Shown here: positions 41,812 to 51,860 of the stretch, in pieces
Position numbering within the stretch: the stretch's first letter is position 1
Layout of the letters: each line of letters starts with the position of its first letter
NCBI RefSeq assembly: GCF_902713425.1
Contig: NC_081198.1
Span: forward strand, 21,807,188 to 21,871,187
Source: Acipenser ruthenus
Lineage: Eukaryota > Chordata > Actinopteri > Acipenseriformes > Acipenseridae
Length of the DNA stretch: 64,000 nucleotides
Reading direction: 5' to 3'
The notes under the pieces: model-generated
Databases searched by the model: none
The model's input: only the letters and a program-made list of their open reading frames with translations
What the model was told of the DNA's origin: nothing
Made by a program: the position numbers and the translations under genes

Positions 41812-41845
41812 ACACTTGATCTGAGCCAAGAGGCCGAGAAGCGAT
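41812..41845 (-). pseudogene. U2 snRNA 5' part (nt 1-34), at E6 5' end, U16C and A23C variants
   Basis: 34 nt; carries both changes seen at the E4 flank although E4 belongs to the other B lineage. Confidence 0.9.
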
Positions 41846-42431
41846 GGCGACTTGGCCCTTGCCCGGGGCCCCCCAGCCCGGACGGCACAGGGGGATTCAA
41901 AGGTGGGTGCAATATGTCAAGCACAAGCAGACCCCAAAAAAACGGGCTGCTGCTTCCAGAGGGGAAATGTGCAATTTAAGCAGGAGAAAACAAAACAAAG
42001 CAAAAACACACACATAACACCAAAAACAAAACATAAACTGGCGGAGTGCGTCTTACAAATAGTCATGCCAAGCTGCTATGCTGTGCAAGGTGCCTTGGGT
42101 AACTACAACTGTGCCTCGCTGGCTGGCTGGCTTGCTAAGAAGGTCCTGGCATAGGGACATGTTCCACCACACTTGTCTGGTTAGCTGCATGCTCCCAGGA
42201 AACAACCTGCTGCTGTCTACATCATCACCACATGTGAATAAAAGAAAGAAAGACAGCAAGAAAGAAAGAGAGAAAGAAAGAAAGAGAGAAAGAAAGAAAG
42301 AGAGAAAGAAAAAAAAAAAGAAGTAAAACGGCGGGAAAACTTGCATCAACACTGGCACTCTCCCTCCAGCAGGGGTAGACAAAATGCTCACAGGAGAGAT
42401 CCAGATCTGACTTTGACCAACGTTAGAGAAA
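41846..42431 (-). repeat. U2 array spacer
   Basis: 586 bp, GAAA tract at 42240-42319. No gene. Confidence 0.92.
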
Positions 42432-42620
42432 GGTGTGCACCGTTCCCGGAGGTACTGCAATACCGGGCCGATGCGTGGAGTGGACGGAGCAAGCCCCTGT
42501 TCCATCTCCCGATTCCAAAAATCAATTTAATATATGGTCCCCTGATAGGGGACGTATCAGATATTAAACTGATAAGAACAGATACTACACTTGATCTTAG
42601 CCAAAAGGCCGAGAAGCGAT
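42432..42620 (-). ncRNA. U2 snRNA (intact)
   Basis: 189 nt, canonical. 3' box at 42406-42421. Confidence 0.97.
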
Positions 42621-43205
42621 GGCGACTTGGCCCTTGCCCGGGGCCCCCCAGCCCGGACGGCACAGGGGGATTCAAAGGTGGGTGCAAAATTCCAAGCACA
42701 AGCAGACCCCCAAAAAACGGGCTGCTGCTTCCAGAGGGGAAATGTGCAATTTAAGCAGGAGAAAACAAAACAAAGCAAAAACACACACATAACACCAAAA
42801 ACAAAACATAAACTGGCAGAGTGCGTCTTACAAATAGTCATGCCAAGCTGCTATGCTGTGCAAGGTGCCTTGGATAACTACAACTGTGCCTCGCTGGCTG
42901 GCTGGTTGCTAAGAAGGTCCTGGCATAGGGACATGTTCCACCACACTTGTCTGGTTAGCTGCATGCTCCCAGGAAACAACCTGCTGCTGTCTACATCATC
43001 ACCACATGTGAATAAAAGAAAGAAAGACAGCAAGAAAGAAAGAGAGAAAGAAAGAGATAAAGAGAGAAAGAAAGAGAGAAAGAAAGAAAGAGAGAATTAA
43101 AACGGCGGGAAAACTTGCATCAACACTGGCACTCTCCCTCCAGCAGGGGTAGACAAAATGCTCACAGGAGAGATCCAGATCTGACTTTGACCAACGTTAG
43201 AGAAA
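42621..43205 (-). repeat. U2 array spacer
   Basis: 585 bp; the usual poly(A)-GAAGTA after the GAAA tract (43015-43096) is shortened to gagagaatta. No gene. Confidence 0.9.
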
Positions 43206-43341
43206 GGTGTGCACCGTTCCCGGAGGTACTGCAATACCGGGCCGATGCGTGGAGTGGACGGAGCAAGCCCCTGTTCCATCTCCCGATTCCAAAAATCAAT
43301 TTAATATATGGTCCCCTGATAGGGGACGTATCAGATATTAA
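43206..43341 (-). pseudogene. U2 snRNA 3' part (nt 54-189), split by E7
   Basis: 136 nt, joined to the E7 3' end at the standard family A point. Confidence 0.93.
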
Positions 43342-43870
43342 TACTCTTTTATAGAGATTTTACATTTTTTTCATTTACACCCATTCGTTTTTTCATTCAT
43401 TTTACATTTCTTTTAAAGATGACATTCATGCATACAGACATACATTTTGTTTTAAAAGCATTTAAAATACATTTAAAAACACCAAGACAATTGTGCTTTG
43501 TACATGGTTAAAACAGACACAGATTAAAATCAACATGAAAAAAACCTGTGCTGTTTTAAAAGTGACTGGAAAAAAAGAACCATCTATAAAAAACCAGTGC
43601 TTGTGAGGGCCGGGGAGTGCTCTCTAAAAAGGTTCAAAAGTGAACATAAAACTATATTACTAAAACAGGGACAGGGGAAAAGGGACAGTGTATAAAACAG
43701 TGAGTTAAAATTCTAAAATTTTAAAACACTTAAAATGTAACTTTTAATAGTTTACATTAAAAATCTTAAAGATACATAAAACAAAACAAAACAAAATCAA
43801 ATAAAACATTCAACGTAAATCAAATAAAAGTCCATAAAACTGAAACAAAAAGACTACATAAAACCAGGGC

Positions 43871-43922
43871 ACCGTTGAAAAAACGGTCATGCCAGCTAAA
43901 AAGGGCAGAATGCTGGCATGAC
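43871..43922 (-). other. Stem-loops in E7 3'UTR
   Basis: Same pair of hairpins as in E2. The first loop has one extra A and the second loop gggcagaat for gggcggaat; both stems are unchanged. Confidence 0.65.
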
Positions 43923-43992
43923 AAAATAAATAAAAGGCTTAGCGGTGCCCCGTAGTCCCGCTCCTAGGAGCTAGCGGTTCCGGTTTTTTCCT

Positions 43993-46955
43993 TTATTCCA
44001 TCTTCACGTCCTGAAGTCCGGCGATCCTCCACTCCGCGCAGGCCTTGTCCTTCCCGAGGGTCCGGATGTCCAGAATTACAAAGTCCTTGATAAGAATTTG
44101 TGCCCTTCTGGTCGTGGTGATAGTGTCTAGCTCCTGCTTGTGATAGACACAGACGTTACGGCCTTCCCACAGGATCTGCTTGACAACATTGATGACACGC
44201 CAAACGCACTTAGCTGTGCTGGTAGTGATTCCTCCCGCAGGCCCATAGAGCACAGTCTCAGCGGTCATCTTGGCCGTGTCAGCAAACCTGTTTAGGAAGA
44301 CAGAGACAGAGAGCCAGACACTGCCAGCCACATCACATTCCCAGAAGATATGGGCTGGTGTTTCTCTCTTGCGGCACTTTGCATAGGGGCATGTTTCTAC
44401 TTGGGCTAGTCCCCTCCTGAACATGAACGCTCGAGTGGGGAGTGCACTGTGGACGGTGTTCCATGCTATATCCTTCTGGACATTACTGAGGCAGCTGTGA
44501 GACACATTCTCCCAGATTTTTTGGCTTTGGGTGAGGGAGAAAGTAGCTACTTTTTCAATTTCCTGGGAAGCGGCAAGATATTTAGTTACAGCCTTGTATT
44601 CCCAGGAGGCCAATTTTGCTTTATCTAAGCCCAATTTATATATAGTGTCCCTTAAGGTTCTATAATACAATGGGGGGTCCCAGGAGTACGGCACGGTGTT
44701 ATCAATAGTGCAGAGGCCCAAGGCCCTGAGACAGGTGGCAAAATAGAAACGATTCATGTAACATACCTTCCTGTCCAGGGCCTGGATGTTCTTGATAGTT
44801 TGCGTGAGCCCCTGCACTCGGGTGAGCTGCACAACGTCCGGGACCCCCTTACCTCCCTTCTTGTCGGCTTTACTCAGGGTGGCTCGCTTTACCCTCTCCA
44901 TCTTGCTGCCCCAGATAAAGCGGTGGATAATGCGGTCCACCACTTTTTTGGTGGTCCTGTCTGGGGGAAAGATTTTTCCTACATAAGAGAGGATGGGGAA
45001 CAGTATAGACTTGGTTATTAATACTCTACCCGTCATTGTTAAGGATCTTGTGCTCCATCCGCCAATCTTTTTACGGACCTGGTTAATGGCCGCCGTCCAG
45101 CTCTGGGCCCCCGAGCTATTGTTCTCGAAAATGAGGCCCAGAATCTTGATTTTGTCCTTTTTGACAGGGTACATGTCCGACAGTTCCCTATCTACCTGCC
45201 AATTTTTAGACACGTAGACTTCGCTCTTGGACTTATTAATCACTGCCCCGGTCGCCGTGCAGTACTTCTCAAGGATATTACTAATCCGAGGTACCGACGA
45301 TGTGTTGGTGCAAATGAGTGACACATCGTCCATATATGCTGTTGTTTTGACCTGGACCCCGTTGGATCCAGGCAGCTGGAAACCAGTTATATTGGTATCC
45401 CTACGAATTGCCTGCAGGAGGGGTTCAATGCACACGACATATAGCAGTGGGGATAGTGGGCAACCCTGTCTGACCCCTGACTGGATAGATATTTTACCAG
45501 TCAGGTGCCTGTTCACCAAGACTCGGGTACTAATGTTTGTATATATGGTTTTAACCCACTCCCTAAGTCCAGGAGCGAATTTCATCTGGTCCATCACTTT
45601 GTACATATATTCATGGCTTACCCTATTGAACGCCCTCTCCTGGTCAAGGTTGAACAGGCAGAGGGGATGGTTCCGTTCTCTAGAATAAGCCAGAATGTCC
45701 CTTGTTAACATTAAAATATCCGTGATGGACCTCCCTGGGACGCCACAAGCCTGGTCGGGGCCAATGACCAAAGGGAGGTGTACTTGTAGCCGGAGCATCA
45801 GAGCTTTGGCTAGTATCTTGTAATCCACGCAAAGGAGGCTGATTGGGCGCCAATTCCGTAGATCTTTAACTTCCCCTTTCTTATGAAGGAGAGTAATTAC
45901 ACTCTCCCGCATAGAAGGGCCCAACCGCTTCTCCCTGTAGACCGCTCTGTAGACCTCCGCTAAATGGACTTTTAGCGTGTCCCAAAAAAGATGGTAATAC
46001 TCACCCGGGATGCCATCTGGACCTGGCGTCTTACCGGTGTTCATGGTCTTAACCGCCTGGGTGAGCTCCTCCAGCGTGAGTTCTGGGTCCTTCTCCTCCT
46101 CCTCATCGTCCCGCACTGAGTCAGGCTCCAACTGGCTCATAACCACTCTATCAGGGTGTCATCTGTAGCTTTGATGTTATACAGGTCCCTATAGAAGTTC
46201 TCTACCACTTTTTTCACTCCCTCATTATCCTCTACTATCCTCCCCCTGCTGTCGAGCATGGAGGACATCAAGTGCCGCTTCTCCCTCGTTTTCTGGAAGA
46301 AGCAGCTAGTACACTTTTCGTCTTCCTCCATTTTTTGCACTTTTGCATTGTGCATGACCTTTCGTTGTTCCTCCATACAAAGCACTGAAAGATCTAACTT
46401 GGTCTGGGCTATCTCGTCGCTTACAGGGAACCCCCGAAGCTGAAGCAGGCTCAGACGCTGGAGGGCAGCATTCAGGTATTTATATTTGGCCCTCCTTTCT
46501 TTTGCTTTCCTCTTGCCTGCTGCTATGAAATAACCCTTAGTTCTCATTTTGACCATCTCCCACCACTCTATAGGGGAGTTGAATAGGTCACGCAAAGTGG
46601 TCCACTCAACAAGCCCAGAATTCTACCAGGTTCTACCTCCCTGCTGCTGCGGGAGGTAATAAATGGGTTTTTAAACAGGATACCTACTCCGTCGGCTCTG
46701 GCTATGTTGGAGCCCGACCAGAAGGAGTCCCCCAGGGTCCAACTCTCCTTCAGGTCCCTATAATCAGGGCTCGACGAAATACCACACTCCTGCAGAAAGA
46801 TGAGATCTGCTTTCAAGTTAGCTAGATAGTTTAGTACATCAAATCTTTTTTGTGTCTCCCTGATGCTCCTGACATTAACAGACACACATATCAGGGCCAT
46901 CAGGGTAGCTAACAAGAAAAGGAGTCGCTGCGTCCACCCCATAGCGACTATGATT
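43993..46955 (-). pseudogene. E7 ORF2: APE-RT, deleted and frameshifted
   Basis: RT and C-terminal CCHC are open in 46146-43993 (717 aa, YMDD present, but AFNR for AFDR at the first catalytic Asp). The linker lies in another frame at 46595-46137. The N-terminal part (from 46942) ends in missense at a deletion of about 493 bp near 46616, which removes most of APE including GDFN, SRID and SDH. A second break is gctcataacc for gctcaggaacc near 46140. Cannot encode a working endonuclease. Confidence 0.9.
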
Positions 46956-47173
46956 GGGAGGTCGGGACACTCTTCCTACTCTTAGCTCTACGCTTGCTTC
47001 GAGGGGGCTTGGGCTTATTTGCAACTCCCATCACCCCTGAGAAGGTACTCACTGCTGCCTCGTCCAAGAAGGCACCGTCTTTATATGCACAGTACGTGGA
47101 GTTGTTGGGGCTATTCAACTCCCCACAAGGTAAGTCTGGTGGAACTTGCTCAGGGCCCCTCGGAACGTGTGGG

Positions 47174-48894
47174 TCAGCTTTGTCCTGGGGGGGGGGTTAT
47201 GACAGACAGCATTCTTTGGCTGTTACCGTCTGTTGAATTGGAGCTGTTAGCAGACTTCTGGCTTACCGCGTCCAGGGGTATTCCCATGTCCTCCAGTGCT
47301 GTATCTAGGAGGACCTCTAGGGGGCCCCTGGTTTTGCCCATACAAGGGAGGGGGTCAAGGATGCTTTGGAGGGAGGCCCTTCGCTTGAAGAGGGTCATTG
47401 CTACCGAGGTACTGCTGGTCAGGGAAGGTGTTGACCCCGACCTCTCCCTCGGTGCATTAGTGAACACCTCTTCTGCGAGGTGTGCTAGGGTTTGTGCCAA
47501 CGACTGGGAAGGCTGGCTGGGGATGCCCTGGCTGGCTGCTACCTGCCCACTAGGCGGCAGTGTAGGCGTCCCACTCGCCTCCGTCTCTGCCTGCGAGGGC
47601 AAGACTGGGTACTTTGTGTGGACATTAGCTGGTTTTGGATCTATGGGGGCCACCTGCAACTTGCTGTCTTTAATCTTGATCTTCTTTCTTTTCCCCCCCT
47701 CATCTCTACCCTTTCTTTTCCCCACCCTCTGCTGGTTCTTCACTCCCTCCCCCTCCTTCTCACTCTCACTTTCACTGTCGCTTTCGCTTTCCTCCCCCAC
47801 GGACTCAATCCTTATGGCGTCATAACGAGAGCCGAGGGGGAGTGCTGGCGCTGAGAGGGCCCTACTCAGGGGGGGCCGCTGTTGGGTCCGGGCTCCCTCC
47901 CTGCCTCGTGTTCTGTATCAGAGGAGCTACTGGAGGAGCTAGTGGAGTAGCTGTTGTACTCTCTCTCTGGGCTGGGGGAAGGGGTCCTCGTAAAACGGGA
48001 CATGTCTCAGGGGCGGGGGGGTGAGGGGGGTGCTGGTGATGATGGTAGTGCTGGAGTCTGGGTTTTGGATACTGTTGGTGATGATGTGGACTGATCTTTG
48101 TTACTTGCTCCCTCTTCCTGCTCAGGCCTAGGCTTGTTAGTATTTGCCTTGCTGGCTCTGGCCATGTTGGCATAGGAAGAGGGGCAGTCCTTAAACAGGT
48201 GCCCCTTCTTTCCACACAAATTGCACTGCCTCTCTTCTCTGCAGTGGCTGGTCTCGTGGGGGGCGCCTCAGTTCCTGCACTTGACTACAGTACATGCGGC
48301 CGCCAGGTGTCCTAATTCCCTACATTTCCTGCAGAGTTTTGGCATCCCATTATAGAATACCAGCCATCTGTTGGGCCCTAACACTATGGAGTTTGGAATG
48401 TGGCGGACGCCTCCAATGCCCGATGGATCAACATTGAGGCGTACCAGCCACTTTCTGGCTCCTGTCCAAACCTCATCTTCATCTGTAATTTTCCTCCCTT
48501 CTGATGACACCCTCCCATAGCGGTTAAGCCATGTTGTAATATCATAGTCGCTAACAGCCTCATTGAAAAATTGGACAGTAACAACTTTCATTTCTCTGTC
48601 TGTCAGTGCATCCACACAAAATTCTTTGTATGGAGCGAGATATTTATTCTCCCCCCAAAAGGACCACATTTCTTGTAACTTTTGGGGGTTCCTAAAACTG
48701 ACCTCCAACACTTCCTTAAGCCCTGGCAATTTCACCAAACAATTCAAGTCAGAAGGGGAAAAACCCATACCCCTCTGAAGAATGGTCCGGCTGAACTCCA
48801 GTCTCGTCAGTCCTGGTTCCGTTTCCTCTTGCTGGGTCCTTGTGAAGCGCACCGCATTGTGCCTCCTGGTCTCCTGGGTTGGCCGGAACGCCAT
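47174..48894 (-). pseudogene. E7 ORF1: CCHC protein with nonsense and frame changes
   Basis: The N-terminal 208 aa (48894-48268) end where the Cys codon of the second knuckle is TGA. Downstream, the third knuckle and Pro/Ser region (48219-47860) and the acidic Ser-rich tail (47800-47174) lie in different frames. The G-runs that vary between copies are 7 Gs near 47870 and 10 Gs near 47187. Confidence 0.88.
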
Positions 48895-49178
48895 CCTTCA
48901 GCTGGCTCCTCCGATTGGGGTGGGAGAAGCCTCTGGACGTCCGGGTTGTCTCTCTCTACGGAAAAGAAACAACGTAAGCAGCAAATCTGGGCAGTTGAAG
49001 GAACTATTACTTTAGTCCCTGAGGAGATGGTCGCCTCGCAAGAGGGACCCCCTCCCCAGGTGAACGGTGTCCTTCCCTGGCGGAGCAGGGGGCGCTGCAA
49101 GGCACCGAGACCACGTAGGAAGAATCGTGGCTGTGACGCCTCCTCGGGGTCCGGGGCCGCCCTCTGCTCCTCCCAGAT

Positions 49179-49193
49179 GGCGCCCTCTGCTGG
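49179..49193 (-). promoter_or_regulatory. CTCF-like motif in E7 5'UTR
   Basis: Same CCAGCAGAGGGCGCC core as E1 and E2; the second site reads agcagggggcgctgc here (about 49084-49098). Confidence 0.4.
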
Positions 49194-49510
49194 GCGCCTG
49201 CTGCTCTCTCGGTCTGGATCTCGATTACAATCAAGGGCTGGGGATGAGGTCGTCAAGGTCATCAAAGGGTCCTCAAAGGTCGTCTGGATGGTAGGTCCTC
49301 CTTCTCTCTAACTCCAGGAACGTCTGGAAAAGCCGGAACCGCCTGAAAAAGAAAAAAACTGGAACCGCCTGAAAAAGAAAAAACTGCTCTCAACAGTCAA
49401 CAAAATCTTGAAAGACCCTCGGCCTGGATTGGGCAAGCCAAAACCAGACTGAGCACTAGTCTTCCAAAAAGTTGCCGAGCTGAAGAAAGCCAGTTAAAAA
49501 AAAAAAAAAA

Positions 49511-49680
49511 GGTACTGCAATACCGGGCCGATGCGTGGAGTGGACGGAGCAAGCCCCTGTTCCATCTCCCGATTCCAAAAATCAATTTAATATATGGTCC
49601 CCTGATAGGGGACATATCAGATATTAAACTGATAAGAACAGATACTACACTTGATCTTAGCCAAAAGGCCGAGAAGCGAT
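49511..49680 (-). pseudogene. U2 snRNA nt 1-170, 3' end lost at E7 junction
   Basis: 170 nt with all 5' elements and Sm site but lacking the last 19 nt and the 3' box, so 3'-end formation should fail. With 43206-43341 it makes one U2 unit in which nt 54-170 are present twice. One variant (gacatatcag). Confidence 0.88.
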
Positions 49681-50285
49681 GGCGACTTGGCCCTTGCCCA
49701 GGGCCCCCCAGCCCGGACGGCACAGGGGGATTCAAAGGTGGTTGCAAAATTCCAAGCACAAGCAGACCCCCAAAAAACGGGCTGCTGCTTCCAGAGGGGA
49801 AATGTGCAATTTAAGCAGGAGGAAACAAAACAAAGCAAAAACACACACATAACACCAAAAACAAAACATAAACTGGCGGAGTGCGTCTTACAAATAGTCA
49901 TGCCAAGCTGCTATGCTGTGCAAGGTGCCTTGGGTAACTACAACTGTGCCTCGCTGGCTGGCTGGCTTGCTAAGAAGGTCCTGGCATAGGGACATGTTCC
50001 ACCACACTTGTCTGGTTAGCTGCATGCTCCCAGGAAACAACCTGCTGCTGTCTACATCATCACCACATGTGAATAAAAGAAAGAAAGACAGCAAGAAAGA
50101 AAGAGAGAAAGAAAGAGAGAAAGAGAGAAAGAAAGAGAGAAAGAAAGAAAGAAAGAGAGAAAGAAAAAAAAAAGAAGTAAAACGGCGGGAAAACTTGCAT
50201 CAACACTGGCACTCTCCCTCCAGCAGGGGTAGACAAAATGCTCACAGGAGAGATCCAGATCTGACTTTGACCAACGTTAGAGAAA
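49681..50285 (-). repeat. U2 array spacer
   Basis: 605 bp; aggaggaaac marker; GAAA tract at 50077-50172. No gene. Confidence 0.92.
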
Positions 50286-50474
50286 GGTGTGCACCGTTCC
50301 CGGAGGTACTGCAATACCGGGCCGATGCGTGGAGTGGACGGAGCAAGCCCCTGTTCCATCTCCCGATTCCAAAAATCAATTTAATATATGGTCCCCTGAT
50401 AGGGGACGTATCAGATATTAAACTGATAAGAACAGATACTACACTTGATCTTAGCCAAAAGGCCGAGAAGCGAT
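50286..50474 (-). ncRNA. U2 snRNA (intact)
   Basis: 189 nt, canonical. 3' box at 50260-50275. The base after the start differs in the flank (gatggtgac). Confidence 0.96.
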
Positions 50475-51075
50475 GGTGACTTGGCCCTTGCCCGGGCCCC
50501 CCCAGCCCGGACGGCACAGGGGGATTCAAAGGTGGGTGCAAAATTCCAAGCACAAGCAGACCCCCAAAAAACGGGCTGCTGCTTCCAGAGGGGAAATGTG
50601 CAATTTAAGCAGGAGGAAACAAAACAAAGCAAAAACACACACATAACACCAAAAACAAAACATAAACTGGCGGAGTGCGTCTTACAAATAGTCATGCCAA
50701 GCTGCTATGCTGTGCAAGGTGCCTTGGGTAACTACAACTGTGCCTCGCTGGCTGGCTGGCTTGCTAAGAAGGTCCTGGCATAGGGACATGTTCCACCACA
50801 CTTGTCTGGTTAGCTGCATGCTCCCAGGAAACAACTTGCTGCTGTCTACATCATCACCACATGTGAATAAAAGAAAGAAAGACAGCAAGAAAGAAAGAGA
50901 GAAAGAAAGAGAGAAAGAGAGAAAGAAAGAGAGAAAGAAAGAAAGAGAGAAAGAAAAAAAAAAGAAGTAAAACGGCGGGAAAACTTGCATCAACACTGGC
51001 ACTCTCCCTCCAGCAGGGGTAGACAAAATGCTCACAGGAGAGATCCAGATCTGACTTTGACCAACGTTAGAGAAA
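50475..51075 (-). repeat. U2 array spacer
   Basis: 601 bp; cgggcccccccag for cggggccccccag, aggaggaaac marker, GAAA tract at 50871-50964. No gene. Confidence 0.92.
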
Positions 51076-51211
51076 GGTGTGCACCGTTCCCGGAGGTACT
51101 GCAATACCGGGCCGATGCGTGGAGTGGACGGAGCAAGCCCCTGTTCCATCTCCCGATTCCAAAAATCAATTTAATATATGGTCCCCTGATAGGGGACGTA
51201 TCAGATATTAA
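51076..51211 (-). pseudogene. U2 snRNA 3' part (nt 54-189), split by E8
   Basis: 136 nt, canonical, at the standard family A 3' junction. Confidence 0.93.
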
Positions 51212-51739
51212 TACTCTTTTATTGAGATTTTACATTTTTTTACATTTACACCCATTCGTTTTTTCATTCATTTTACATTTCTTTTAAAGATGACATTCAT
51301 GCATACAGACATACATTTTGTTTTAAAAGCATTTAAAATAGATTTAAAAATACCAAGACAATTGTGCTTTGTACATGGTTAAAACAGACACAGATTAAAA
51401 TCAACATGACAAAAACCTGTGCTGTTTTAAAAGTGACTGGAAAAAAAGAACCATCTATAAAAAAACAGTGCTTGTGAGGGCCGGGGAGTGCTCTCTAAAA
51501 AGGTTCAAAAGTGAACATAAAACTAGATCTAAAACAGGGACAGGGGAAAAGGGACAGTGTGTAAAACAGTGAGTTAAAATTCTAAAATTTTAAAACACTT
51601 AAAATGTAACTTTTAATAGTTTACATTAAAAATCTTAAAGATACATAAAACAAAACAAAACAAAATCAAATAAAACATTCAAAATAAATCAAATAAAAGT
51701 CCATAAAACTGAAACAAAAAGACTACATAAAACCAGGGC

Positions 51740-51790
51740 ACCGTTCAAAAACGGTCATGCCAGCTAAAAAGGGCGGAATGCTGGCATGAC
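51740..51790 (-). other. Stem-loops in E8 3'UTR
   Basis: As in E2; the first loop is CAAA for GAAA on the plus strand, stems unchanged. Confidence 0.65.
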
Positions 51791-51860
51791 AAAATAAATA
51801 AAAGGCTTAGCGGTGCCCCGTAGTCCCGCTCCTAGGAGCTAGCGGTTCCAGTTTTTTCCT

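Larger units (their letters stand above)
43342..49510 (-). mobile_element. E7: family A element, 5'-truncated and decayed
   Basis: Standard 3' junction at U2 nt 54. The 5' end stops within the 5'UTR (about 49494), followed on the plus strand by about 16 A and then U2 nt 170. ORF2 has an internal deletion of about 493 bp plus a frameshift, and ORF1 has a nonsense change, making it the most damaged family A copy. Confidence 0.9.
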
